From contig CAINNF010000009.1 of assembly GCA_903851045.1 (NCBI GenBank), forward strand, positions 70,525-106,453: DNA of 35,929 nucleotides, read 5' to 3'. Made by a program: the position numbers and the translations under genes. Positions 9,767 to 17,191 of this stretch are shown piece after piece; within the stretch, counting starts at the first letter, position 1, and every line of letters begins with the position of its first letter. The notes under the pieces were generated by a model. The model did not search any database and was not told the origin of the DNA. It saw nothing but the letters and a program-made list of their open reading frames with translations. Origin of the DNA: Candidatus Adlerbacteria bacterium (lineage in GTDB: Bacteria; Patescibacteriota; Minisyncoccia; Phycocordibacterales; SBAW01).

Positions 9767-12116
9767 ACCAATTCGCAGGAGTATCGGCCCCTTTGCCATA
9801 CAACGTCTTCACTTGGTCCGCGCTCAATGCCGTGGTGTACACCTGCGCCATGACAGATCCGTTGAGATAGTCTGCACCGTTCGGATAGCTACCGCTCGCA
9901 CCGTCGAACATACGCCCGAGCGATGCTGGGCCATGAGATCCCACGTTGCTGCCGGTCATGGCGACCGCGCCGACCTGTGCACCATCCACATAGACCACCG
10001 AGCCGCTACCGTTGTTCACCCACACGATCTGGTGCCACGAGTTAGAGAGGGTCGTTTGTAACGGGAACCAAGCATCAGAGACTCCGAAGAGAGAAAGAGG
10101 TACCGCATACGCACCCAGGGTGCCACAGGCAGATCCAGAAAGCTTGGCGCCGTTCTTGTCAGCACGCAAATAGACGTGCGTAGCATCAATCGCCAATACG
10201 ACACCACCTCCCGCACCATTGCTATCCGAAAGGATTGTCCCGCACGACGTACCCGTGTACTTGACCCACGCAGTGATGGTGAACGTGGTGGAATCCGGGA
10301 GCAGCGTCGGCAGCGTGTAGTAGGCCGGGTTCGTGGGCGACGAGGTGATGTACGAACGTGCGCTCGGCAAAGAAGCGACCGGGGTAGGAATGGAGGCGAT
10401 AGTGTTAACAGTGAGGGTTTCGCTCGCCAGCACCGGACCGTAGACGCCTCGGGCGTCATTGTTATATACACGGACCGGATAACTGCCTGGCGGCAGTGTC
10501 GTCAGTGATGACGTCTGACAAGCGTTCGTCGAAGCGCATCCGTATGCCGCAGGCAGCACGACCGGCACCGACCAGCGTCCATTAGTAACACCAACCTTGA
10601 ACGTGTTGCTGCTGGCTAGGCCGTCGCTCGATGGACCAACGGTAACCAGAATACCGAGTGTCGATACGTTCGTCGCGGTGCCCGTCAGTGTCGTGGCGGT
10701 GCCCATGGTAGAGGTAAGAGAGCCAGGATCTATGGTGACGACCGAGGTTACCGAGGTGGCCGAGGTCGAAGCGGTGACGATCAGCGTGCCGGTCGTTAAC
10801 GGGAGCTTCGATCCAAGAGGGTTTGGGTTGTATACGAGCACACGGTAGCTACCCAGCTGTGGGGTGGCAATGGTTCCCGTCCATCGCCCATTCGTGACCG
10901 GGACGGTAACCGCAGCGAGTGACGCGGGGTGGTTGCTACTCGCAAACAGGGTGCGGATCGTGTCGATATCGGTCGAACCGACATAGAGTGCCGACGCCGG
11001 AATCAATACGATATAGAGATAGTTATTCGAGGGGTCGTTCGAACTCAGGTTGGAGGCCGAACCCGACACTGTTGAAAACGCCGTACCTGAGTTGGACACC
11101 AGAGAGTCCGGATCAATCGTGGCGGTTGATACACCAGCGGTCGTGGTCGTGGCGGTAGTGGTGGTCGAAGCGGTCGTCACGTTTGCCGCCAAAATAGTGA
11201 ATGTACCACTAAGCGCATGCACGATCGGTTGGTCCGTCGTTCCTGCCGCGCAAGATTGTGGCAGGCCATCTGCAGGAACGACACAGTAGTTCGCGGGCAG
11301 CAGAGCGACTTGTATCTGATATTGTCCGGGCGTGAGCGTACGTCCAAGATCACCAAGGATGATCGTCGATGGCACGTGCCAGGTGTATGACCCGGTCGTC
11401 GGTTGACCGACAACGAGATGGTTGCTCGCGCGGGTCCCCGTCGTCGTATCCACAAGATACAAACCGACAGTCGCTCCCGAAGGCACATTCTGTGCGCTCC
11501 AAGACACGTTCAAAGTGGAGCCTTGTGCGACACTTGTACCGGCGACCGGTGTCGCGATAGATATGACAGGATCGGCTGTGGTGGTCGAGGGTGTGGTCGT
11601 TGCAGCAGTCGACGTCGTGGTGGCTACCGTAGCGCATCGCATCGCGGAACGAGTCTTTTCTCCGACATATCCGAACCCGGTCGAACTCGCGGAACCCGAA
11701 GAGACGATATGGTGTGATGCCTGCCAGTTTTGCACAGCCTGTTCGGTCAGATGTCCGAAGTAGCCCGTGGTCGAACCAAAATTTCCGAAAAACTGTTGTA
11801 GACGAGTAACATCCCCATCCGTATCGGCGTCAGTGGATCCAAAGTGGATGTTATGAGAAAGGTCGATGCAGCGATGAGAAGCGACCGTCGAAGTCGAGGT
11901 CGCTCCGCCAAACGGACCTGTGGAGGTTGCGGTGTGTTGTAGGGCATTCTGTACATGTGCGATCGTTGACTGATCCGCCCCAAATGCCTTGAGCAGTGTG
12001 ATAATGGCGGAGACTTGCGACGACGACAGGGTCGATGCTTGTGCGAAACCGGCCGCGCCGAACAACGAAAGAGCGATGACGGTGCCGGCCACGAGACGAT
12101 ATATAGTGGAGAGCAT
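9765..12116 (-). CDS. Secreted PG-binding and LamG-domain surface protein
   Basis: 783 aa. A signal peptide (about 1-27, ending FAQA) is followed by a QVSAIITLLKAFGADQS segment, a PG_binding_1 domain (about 100-160) and a Thr/Ser-rich linker. Next come Ig-like beta domains, including a Ser-Thr-rich cell-wall type near 185-310 and two repeats starting TIDPDSL and TIDPGSL. A concanavalin-A-like LamG domain covers about 590-780 (TFTITAWVKY, WHQIVWVNNGSGSVVYVDG, LGRMFDGASG). The likely role is a wall-attached surface protein binding glycans on itself or on a host cell. No enzyme motif is seen. The ATG at 12116 begins the signal peptide. It is a paralogue of the product of 6845-8029 through the first 160 residues. 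Confidence 0.85.
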   Translation of the reverse strand: MLSTIYRLVAGTVIALSLFGAAGFAQASTLSSSQVSAIITLLKAFGADQSTIAHVQNALQHTATSTGPFGGATSTSTVASHRCIDLSHNIHFGSTDADTDGDVTRLQQFFGNFGSTTGYFGHLTEQAVQNWQASHHIVSSGSASSTGFGYVGEKTRSAMRCATVATTTSTAATTTPSTTTADPVISIATPVAGTSVAQGSTLNVSWSAQNVPSGATVGLYLVDTTTGTRASNHLVVGQPTTGSYTWHVPSTIILGDLGRTLTPGQYQIQVALLPANYCVVPADGLPQSCAAGTTDQPIVHALSGTFTILAANVTTASTTTTATTTTAGVSTATIDPDSLVSNSGTAFSTVSGSASNLSSNDPSNNYLYIVLIPASALYVGSTDIDTIRTLFASSNHPASLAAVTVPVTNGRWTGTIATPQLGSYRVLVYNPNPLGSKLPLTTGTLIVTASTSATSVTSVVTIDPGSLTSTMGTATTLTGTATNVSTLGILVTVGPSSDGLASSNTFKVGVTNGRWSVPVVLPAAYGCASTNACQTSSLTTLPPGSYPVRVYNNDARGVYGPVLASETLTVNTIASIPTPVASLPSARSYITSSPTNPAYYTLPTLLPDSTTFTITAWVKYTGTSCGTILSDSNGAGGGVVLAIDATHVYLRADKNGAKLSGSACGTLGAYAVPLSLFGVSDAWFPLQTTLSNSWHQIVWVNNGSGSVVYVDGAQVGAVAMTGSNVGSHGPASLGRMFDGASGSYPNGADYLNGSVMAQVYTTALSADQVKTLYGKGADTPANW

Positions 12117-12215
12117 GGTGACGTTACATATTTCTTAGTCTTATAAATACCTCAGTCCGTATGGTACCACCCCCGGTAGTCGCGGGGAGGAGCAGGTGTT
12201 GATATATCGACCGCA

Positions 12216-12962
12216 CTATTGAGACGATGTCGGGGGCGGCACATACCGCCACACCATCCGCACATCGGGTCGATCCCATATCCGTACGAACACGCCGAAA
12301 CAACAACACATAAAAAGCGCCGCCCACACGCTGCCGTACGGTATGGGGCTGGCTACCAAGAAATCGAAAAAAGCGTGAAGTGCGGAGGCGTAAACGATAC
12401 CTTGCACGATAAGGAGAGATCGATCACCGCTCGAGAATTTCGCCTTACCGACGAAATAGCCAAGAATACCAGTAAAGGTGACGTGCGCGAGGGTCGTAAA
12501 CAGTCCCCTAAACAGGGCGCTGACCAGAAAGACAGCGGTCGTCTGTGTTAGGTACAAGTCGATGAAATATGAAAAATTCTCGATGAACGAAAAACCAAGC
12601 GCGACCGTGATGCCGTACACGATACCGTCGAACACCTGGTTGAAATCCTGGCTCACGTATACGTTCGCACGCAGAACGAGATATTTCGCCAACTCTTCTA
12701 TGGGGCCGACCAGTACGACGGCGAGCGTCGTGATCATGAGCGGAGCCGCCCGCCCCGCAGCGAAGACGTCATCGGGCACGCCGAGTACCTTAAACAGCAG
12801 CAGTTCGAAGATAGCGGCACCGATGCCCGCGGTAATACCGACATAGAAGCAGCGTCGCATAAGTCTCCCCGGCTCAGGTTCGGACCGATCCTCACGCCGA
12901 ATGAACCAGATCCATAGTGCAATCGGTAGTACTACCGAAACCAGAAAAAGGACATATAGCAT
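12216..12962 (-). CDS. prsW: PrsW-family intramembrane glutamic-type protease
   Basis: 248 aa with about eight hydrophobic segments. The PrsW/CPBP-like signature is present: EE at residues 89-90 with Lys93 (PIEELAKY), FIEN at 127-130, His160 within LAHVTFTGILGYF, and His196 in the last helices. Bacillus PrsW cleaves the anti-sigma factor RsiW in the membrane; the substrate here is unknown. It lies 3 bp after the DUF4190 gene and is probably co-transcribed with it. ATG 12962 is the natural start because it opens the first TM helix. Confidence 0.88.
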   Translation of the reverse strand: MLYVLFLVSVVLPIALWIWFIRREDRSEPEPGRLMRRCFYVGITAGIGAAIFELLLFKVLGVPDDVFAAGRAAPLMITTLAVVLVGPIEELAKYLVLRANVYVSQDFNQVFDGIVYGITVALGFSFIENFSYFIDLYLTQTTAVFLVSALFRGLFTTLAHVTFTGILGYFVGKAKFSSGDRSLLIVQGIVYASALHAFFDFLVASPIPYGSVWAALFMCCCFGVFVRIWDRPDVRMVWRYVPPPTSSQ

Positions 12963-12965
12963 GTA

Positions 12966-13328
12966 TCAGCGCGAAAAAGACTCGATAACCGCACCCGACG
13001 CCGAACTCCCGGTCGAGAACAGGTCGGGGTGTGCGTGAACGTAGATTCCGAGCATTAGGCCTATCACCATAAAAACCGCCGAGAGCGCTATAGCGGTGAT
13101 ACCGAGCGCCTTCTCGCCTTTTCTCAAAGAAAGCACACCGAGTATGAGACCCGTGAGGCCGAGCACCGGAGGAAAAAACAACAAGGAGGCGACCGCACAC
13201 ACTATCCCGACGATACCCTGGGTTGTGCCAGGGTGTGCGGGCACTACCGCCGGTACGCCGACAGGCTGATAGGTCCCCTGCGGGACGACGGGTGGCTGCA
13301 CGGGGGGCTGAGGGGTTGGTTGGTCCAT
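12966..13328 (-). CDS. DUF4190-domain small membrane protein
   Basis: 120 aa. The N-terminal 40 residues are rich in Pro and Gln (PTPQPPVQPPVVPQG). Two TM helices follow, with the conserved loop LGLTGLILGVLSLRKGEKALGI between them, the hallmark of DUF4190. Function is unknown; relatives are often near membrane or secretion genes. It is first in a two-gene unit with prsW (TGA, three bases, ATG). Confidence 0.8.
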   Translation of the reverse strand: MDQPTPQPPVQPPVVPQGTYQPVGVPAVVPAHPGTTQGIVGIVCAVASLLFFPPVLGLTGLILGVLSLRKGEKALGITAIALSAVFMVIGLMLGIYVHAHPDLFSTGSSASGAVIESFSR

Positions 13329-13390
13329 ACAAAATGTATCTATCGGCTAATGCCCCCACTGTAGCACGCACAACACCCCTCACGACTTGA

Positions 13391-13423
13391 TTACCAACAG
13401 GTGCCCCCGCTCGGTCTCGACCC
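13391..13423 (-). other. tRNA-Arg 3'-end-like fragment, candidate att site
   Basis: Bases 13393-13410 match 15 of 18 bases at 33449-33466, the 3' end of tRNA-Arg plus flank. The similarity continues discontinuously through a T-loop-like TCGA and CCT. A full tRNA cannot be folded here: there is no matching 5' acceptor and the T stem does not pair. It could be the leftover of a tRNA-targeted insertion. Confidence is limited because the perfect match is only 10 bases. Confidence 0.35.
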
Positions 13424-13438
13424 TGTGTGGGTGAGACC
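13413..13438. repeat. Strong hairpin GGTCTC-gACCC / GGGTGAGACC
   Basis: Ten base pairs with a single bulged G (13419) close a TGTGT loop. There is no T-run on either side. It directly abuts the tRNA-like fragment and could be part of an attachment site or an RNA end structure. Confidence 0.5.
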
Positions 13439-13505
13439 CCGTAAGGCTTCTTTGGAGGATTTTAGTATAGCAGAGTAAGGCCGCTCGGTCTGGGGTCTGC
13501 TTTAC

Positions 13506-13556
13506 AAAGTTTACAGTTTTTCTGGACTTCCAGCCACATCGTGCTGTGTAAACTTT
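13506..13556. repeat. 10-bp perfect inverted repeat with nested palindrome
   Basis: AAAGTTTACA (13506-13515) and TGTAAACTTT (13547-13556) are perfect inverted copies. The small palindrome CTGG-actt-CCAG (13522-13533) lies between them. A related AAGTTTACA is at 28741, ahead of the HTH/restriction operon. It could bind a recombinase or a repressor. Confidence 0.45.
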
Positions 13557-13579
13557 TTGGCAGAATGTGAGGCCATACA

Positions 13580-13614
13580 ACAAAAAAGTGCAGCGGTATA
13601 CTGTGCTTTTTTGT
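13580..13614 (+). terminator. Terminator-like hairpin with T6 run
   Basis: ACAAAAAAGTGCAG pairs with CTGTGCTTTTTTGT around a 7-base loop. The two non-Watson-Crick positions are G-U wobbles on the plus strand but A-C mismatches on the minus strand, so a plus-strand RNA is favoured. No plus-strand gene is seen upstream for it to end, so it may insulate the next gene from read-through. Confidence 0.4.
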
Positions 13615-13652
13615 CGGGTACCGTGTCGCGCTGTAAATGGCGCAAAGCGGGA

Positions 13653-13658
13653 TATAAT
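13653..13658 (+). promoter_or_regulatory. Consensus -10 box, probable leaderless start
   Basis: A perfect TATAAT ends 7 bases before the ATG at 13666, so the transcript would begin at or next to the start codon. No clear -35 box is seen at the right spacing. Confidence 0.45.
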
Positions 13659-13665
13659 TAGAGGC

Positions 13666-14616
13666 ATGGCAGAGGAACGCGAAATCGATATTGTGGAAAT
13701 GTTTGGGCCGCGCATGGCGCGCGACTTAGAGGATGTTTGGCGTGCACATAAAGAACTCAGTGAGTCGGTAGCACAGGCATACAAACCTTTCTATCTCTTC
13801 ATCGAGCAACAGGCCGAGATCCACCGACGCGTAGCCGAGGCACTTACGCCTGTGACTCGAGATGCGGAGGAGATCACCAAGACCATGCAACCGTTCATTA
13901 ATGAGTGGGCACGCATGCAGGAGTTGGTCCAGAATATTTCGCTGCCCGTCCTAACAATGCCATCAACCGCACTCGCCAATTACCGCGTAGAGGAGCTCAT
14001 AGAATACATACCCCGACCTATGAGTCCTACGCTAATTAGACTGGATAACTACACGATGGATACTATTGTCGAGAAGGTCGTGGTGCTACTAAAATCCGAT
14101 GCACCAAAAATATCCACACCTGAGGGCACAATTCCAACCTCGGTAGTGCCGATGCCTGAGGGCGCAAAATGGGAGGACGTGGAATTCGCTTTCATGGATG
14201 GGCATACTTTAAAAATTTCTCATAAAGAAAAGTTGCTCGGGTTGTACGATTACGCTGTACTTGGATTTGCAAAGCATAATACGCGAGATAAAAGTCCGGA
14301 TTATCAGTGGAAGTTTTTGGAAAAGCTGTCTTTGCTCTTGGAATTCGGCAGCATGAAACCGACGACACAAAATCTTGCAATGGGATGGCGAATTAAAGTA
14401 GGTGCGTGCGAGAAACGGAAGGAGAGTCTCTCGAAGAAACTGCAGACGGCCTGCGGCATCAGTGACGACCCGTTTCGCCTCTACGATGCGACGCAGGGAT
14501 ACCGACCTAAATTTAAGCTCATACCCGAGCCGCTACTACGCGGCGATGGTGACGTACATGCCTCTGGCGGAGAACTTTTTATCTGGAAAGAAAGCGAGGA
14601 AGATTCTGACGAGTAA
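13666..14616 (+). CDS. Unknown island protein, possible winged-helix C-terminus
   Basis: 316 aa, not assigned to a known family. The N-terminal half is acidic and helical, with likely coiled coil around residues 20-90 (DLEDVWRAHKELSESV, then QAEIHRRVAEAL). The last 80 or so residues (KKLQTACGISDDPFRLYD, then GYRPKFKLIPEP) resemble the wing of small winged-helix DNA-binding domains; that reading is an inference. ATG 13666 was chosen over an upstream ATG at 13567 because the TATAAT box lies directly before it. It is the first gene of the plus-strand phage-like block, separated from the methyltransferases by a probable terminator. A regulatory role is possible but unproven. Confidence 0.7.
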   Translation: MAEEREIDIVEMFGPRMARDLEDVWRAHKELSESVAQAYKPFYLFIEQQAEIHRRVAEALTPVTRDAEEITKTMQPFINEWARMQELVQNISLPVLTMPSTALANYRVEELIEYIPRPMSPTLIRLDNYTMDTIVEKVVVLLKSDAPKISTPEGTIPTSVVPMPEGAKWEDVEFAFMDGHTLKISHKEKLLGLYDYAVLGFAKHNTRDKSPDYQWKFLEKLSLLLEFGSMKPTTQNLAMGWRIKVGACEKRKESLSKKLQTACGISDDPFRLYDATQGYRPKFKLIPEPLLRGDGDVHASGGELFIWKESEEDSDE

Positions 14617-14639
14617 CCCTCCAGCACAACATCATCCCG

Positions 14640-14668
14640 CACCCGACGAAATTTAGGCGGGTGTTTTC
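14640..14668 (+). terminator. Weak intrinsic terminator
   Basis: CACCCG (14640-14645) pairs with CGGGTG (14658-14663), followed by TTTT, 23 bases after the stop of the unknown gene. The stem is short and the T-run modest. The rest of the gap up to 14778 holds an AGGAGG (14742) too far from the next ATG to act as its ribosome-binding site. Confidence 0.4.
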
Positions 14669-14778
14669 GTCTATGAGCGTGTGCGAGGCCTAGATTTAAA
14701 GCCATAGATTCGGCCGCACCGAAATCTCTGCAGCTAGTTTAGAGGAGGCATATAAAACCCCTTCTCTCAATTATCAAC

Positions 14779-16059
14779 ATGGCAAAACAATTGGTCTGGT
14801 CAACGGAGCGGCGGCGTCTCGGCAACCTCGTTCCACATAAGTTTAACCCGAGATTAGCAACGGAGAAATTCAAGCAGACCCTTACCCGGCTGCTGAAGAA
14901 GTTCGGATTAGTCGAAATCCCAGCGATAGATCTCGATGGTGGAATTCTGGCTGGTCACCAGAGAATCGCTGCTCTGCTCGCTCTCTATGGTCCTGATTAC
15001 GAAATAGAGGTACGGGTTCCAAGTCGCCGCCTGACTGAATCAGAGCGAAACGAATATTTGCTCGCAAGCAACCGCGCCCACGCGGACTGGTCATACGAAC
15101 TCCTCGCGGAACACTTCGATATTGGGACAATGCTCATGTCGGGCTTCGACGACAACGACCTCTCAGTCATCTTCGCCGACTCGCTTGAAGTGACTGATGA
15201 TGTGTTTGACATAAACGCTGAGTTGAAAAAAATAAAGAAACCGAAAGCGAAGCTTTGGGACATGTACGCCCTTGGGCCGCATAGATTAATTTGCGCAGAC
15301 TCACTTAATCCAGAAACGGTAAAAAAATTGGTCGGTAAAACTAAAATCGATATGATTTATTGCGACACAATTTACAATCTGGATTTGGACTACAACGGCG
15401 GAGTGGGCGGAAAAGCAAGTTATGGCGGCACGGTGCAGGATCTCAAACCGGACACTGAGTATCGCACTTTCCTAAGGCGCTCGATGGAGAACGCTCTCTC
15501 AGTCGCTAAACCGGATTGCCACGCCTATTACTGGTGTGATCAGACATACATAGGAATGGTGCAGGACTTATTCCGTGAACTTGGACTTGAGAACAAGCGG
15601 GTATGTATGTGGGTAAAAGGGTCGGCAAATCCGACACCTGGCATTGCCTACAATAAATGCTACGAGCCCTGTGTTTATTCCACACGCGGGATACCCTATC
15701 TTTCGCCGGTGGCACTTAACTTTGCCGAAGTGCTCAACAAAGAATTGGGACCCTCCGGTAACAAACTCTTCGACGATATTCACGACCTTATAGATATATG
15801 GCTCACGAAGCGTATTTCCGGCTCAGAGTACCAACACGCCACCCAGAAGCCCGTAACGCTGCATGAGCGCCCTATAAAGCGCTGTACGAAGCCGGGCGGC
15901 ACGATACTAGATTTGTTTGGGGGGAGCGGGTCGACGCTCATCGCCGCAGACGCCATGAAGCGAGTGTGCTTTATGTCTGAAATCGAACCCGTCTTTATTG
16001 ACCTCATCATCGCAAGATATGAACACGCAACTGGCACGAAAGCCCGCAAGCTCAATTAA
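14779..16059 (+). CDS. ParB-like domain fused to DNA methyltransferase
   Basis: 426 aa, a common phage architecture. An N-terminal ParB/sulfiredoxin-like domain (about 14-110; LVPHKFNPR, ILAGHQRIAALL) precedes an N6-adenine/N4-cytosine methyltransferase domain (about 155-425). The SAM-binding FGGSGST motif is clear (ILDLFGGSGST). The catalytic DPPY motif appears as CDTIYN, with both prolines replaced, so activity is in doubt although Asp and Tyr remain. Phage enzymes of this kind protect genomes from restriction. Its 3' end overlaps the next methyltransferase gene by about 40 bases. Confidence 0.85.
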   Translation: MAKQLVWSTERRRLGNLVPHKFNPRLATEKFKQTLTRLLKKFGLVEIPAIDLDGGILAGHQRIAALLALYGPDYEIEVRVPSRRLTESERNEYLLASNRAHADWSYELLAEHFDIGTMLMSGFDDNDLSVIFADSLEVTDDVFDINAELKKIKKPKAKLWDMYALGPHRLICADSLNPETVKKLVGKTKIDMIYCDTIYNLDLDYNGGVGGKASYGGTVQDLKPDTEYRTFLRRSMENALSVAKPDCHAYYWCDQTYIGMVQDLFRELGLENKRVCMWVKGSANPTPGIAYNKCYEPCVYSTRGIPYLSPVALNFAEVLNKELGPSGNKLFDDIHDLIDIWLTKRISGSEYQHATQKPVTLHERPIKRCTKPGGTILDLFGGSGSTLIAADAMKRVCFMSEIEPVFIDLIIARYEHATGTKARKLN

Positions 16060-16792
16060 ACTGGGTACGATTTGGCAGCTTGGCGATCATCGTCTCGCGT
16101 ATGGCGACTGTCGTGATGAGAAGTTGTTACAGCGCCTCATAGGCAAAGACAAGGTCAGTTTAATTTGTGCAGACGTCCCGTATGGGGTTGGTGTGGTTGA
16201 GTCGAAGCGAAACTTCCAGACCCTCTCCAAGGACAAGGTAATCCAAAACGACCAACTGCAATCCGATGTAGAGTACGCTGCCTTCAGCCAGGCATGGCTC
16301 AATGCGGTCAAACCCTTCCTCGCCAAAAAGAACGCCACATACATCTTCAACGCAGACAAAATGATTTGGCCTCTGCATGAGGGCATCATCAACGCTGGAT
16401 TCAAATTCGCACAACTGCTCATCTGGGTTAAATCCCAATCGGTCATTGGACGACTCGACTATGCTCCCCAGCACGAACTAATCTTTTACGGCTGGTACGG
16501 TACCCATCACTTCCGCCGCTCCAAGGATAAATCGGTGCTGTTCTACCCGCGTCCGTCTAAAAGCAAATTGCACCCTACGACAAAACCAGTCGGGTTAATA
16601 CGACGATTGATTTTGAACTCAACAAGCATTGGTGACGCGGTATATGACGGCTTTCTAGGGAGCGGTACGACCTTACTCGCGTGCGAGCAGACCAAGCGCC
16701 GTTGTTTTGCGATCGAGGTCGAGGAGGAGTATTGCCTGACCACCATACGTCGTTGGGAGCAACTTACTGGCCTTAAAGCAAAACGCGTATGA
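16019..16792 (+). CDS. Second DNA methyltransferase (N4/N6 type)
   Basis: 257 aa from ATG 16019; an upstream in-frame ATG at 15998 would overlap the previous gene further. The catalytic motif reads ADVPYG rather than DPPY, the SAM motif is YDGFLGSGTTLLA near the C-terminus, and HPTTKPVGLI is the usual conserved stretch between them. It lacks the ParB-like domain. Its stop overlaps the terminase small subunit start (ATGA at 16789-16792), so the two are translationally coupled. The target sequence cannot be told. Confidence 0.85.
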   Translation: MNTQLARKPASSIKLGTIWQLGDHRLAYGDCRDEKLLQRLIGKDKVSLICADVPYGVGVVESKRNFQTLSKDKVIQNDQLQSDVEYAAFSQAWLNAVKPFLAKKNATYIFNADKMIWPLHEGIINAGFKFAQLLIWVKSQSVIGRLDYAPQHELIFYGWYGTHHFRRSKDKSVLFYPRPSKSKLHPTTKPVGLIRRLILNSTSIGDAVYDGFLGSGTTLLACEQTKRRCFAIEVEEEYCLTTIRRWEQLTGLKAKRV

Positions 16793-17178
16793 GGGAGAGT
16801 AAACGGGCAAAAGAGTTGATGCTTGAGCAGCTGAAGAAAACTCCAATCGTACAAATTGCATGTGAGAAGGTTGGCCTGAGCCGCGTCTCCTTTTACAACT
16901 GGAAAAAGAGGGACAAAGAATTTGCCAAGCAAATAGACGACGCGCTGCTAGACGGCCGCTCGCTTGTGAATGACCTTGCGGAGAGCCAGCTCATAAACGC
17001 GGTTAAAGATCGCAACATCACCGCCATTGTTGCGTGGTTGAAGCACAATCATCCGAACTACAAGACCAAGGTGGAGATCGAGGGGCAACTTAACCTCATC
17101 GAGGAACTGTCACCTGAGCAGAAAGAGCTTGTGCGGAAAGCATTGGAATTAGCAGGTATGCAAATTAACAAATCTTAA
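16789..17178 (+). CDS. Probable terminase small subunit (phBC6A51-type HTH)
   Basis: 129 aa. An N-terminal helix-turn-helix (about 20-45; IACEKVGLSRVSFYNWKKRD) is followed by helical oligomerisation sequence (LVNDLAESQLINAVKDRN, then AWLKHNHPNY). Both are typical of phBC6A51-like small terminase or homeodomain-like phage proteins. Small subunits recognise the packaging site and recruit the motor. The position, overlapping the methyltransferase and 13 bp ahead of the large subunit, supports the call more than the sequence alone. Confidence 0.72.
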   Translation: MRESKRAKELMLEQLKKTPIVQIACEKVGLSRVSFYNWKKRDKEFAKQIDDALLDGRSLVNDLAESQLINAVKDRNITAIVAWLKHNHPNYKTKVEIEGQLNLIEELSPEQKELVRKALELAGMQINKS

Positions 17179-17191
17179 ATAAAAATTAAAC

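Larger units (their letters stand above)
13329..13665. other. Hairpin-rich junction, left edge of the island
   Basis: This 337-bp gap has no convincing gene. From left to right it holds a tRNA 3'-end-like piece (13391-13423), a strong hairpin (13413-13438), two copies of CCGCTCGGTC (13407 and 13481), an inverted repeat (13506-13556), a terminator-like hairpin (13580-13614) and a -10 box (13653-13658). It separates backbone genes from phage-like cargo and is the most likely left boundary of the inserted DNA. Confidence 0.5.

Noticed and set aside
9764-9771. GTTACCAA at the end of the LamG gene as another att core
   Set aside because: It is an 8-base match within coding sequence (Asn-Trp-stop) and not at a module border. 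It is a reminder that short words occur by chance.
13391-13480. Complete tRNA or tmRNA end in the left junction
   Set aside because: No matching 5' acceptor strand and the T stem does not pair; only a 3'-end resemblance remains.
13380-13784. 134-aa minus-strand open frame across the left junction
   Set aside because: It overlaps the start of the island's first gene and the hairpins, has no domain pattern, and is better explained as junction sequence.
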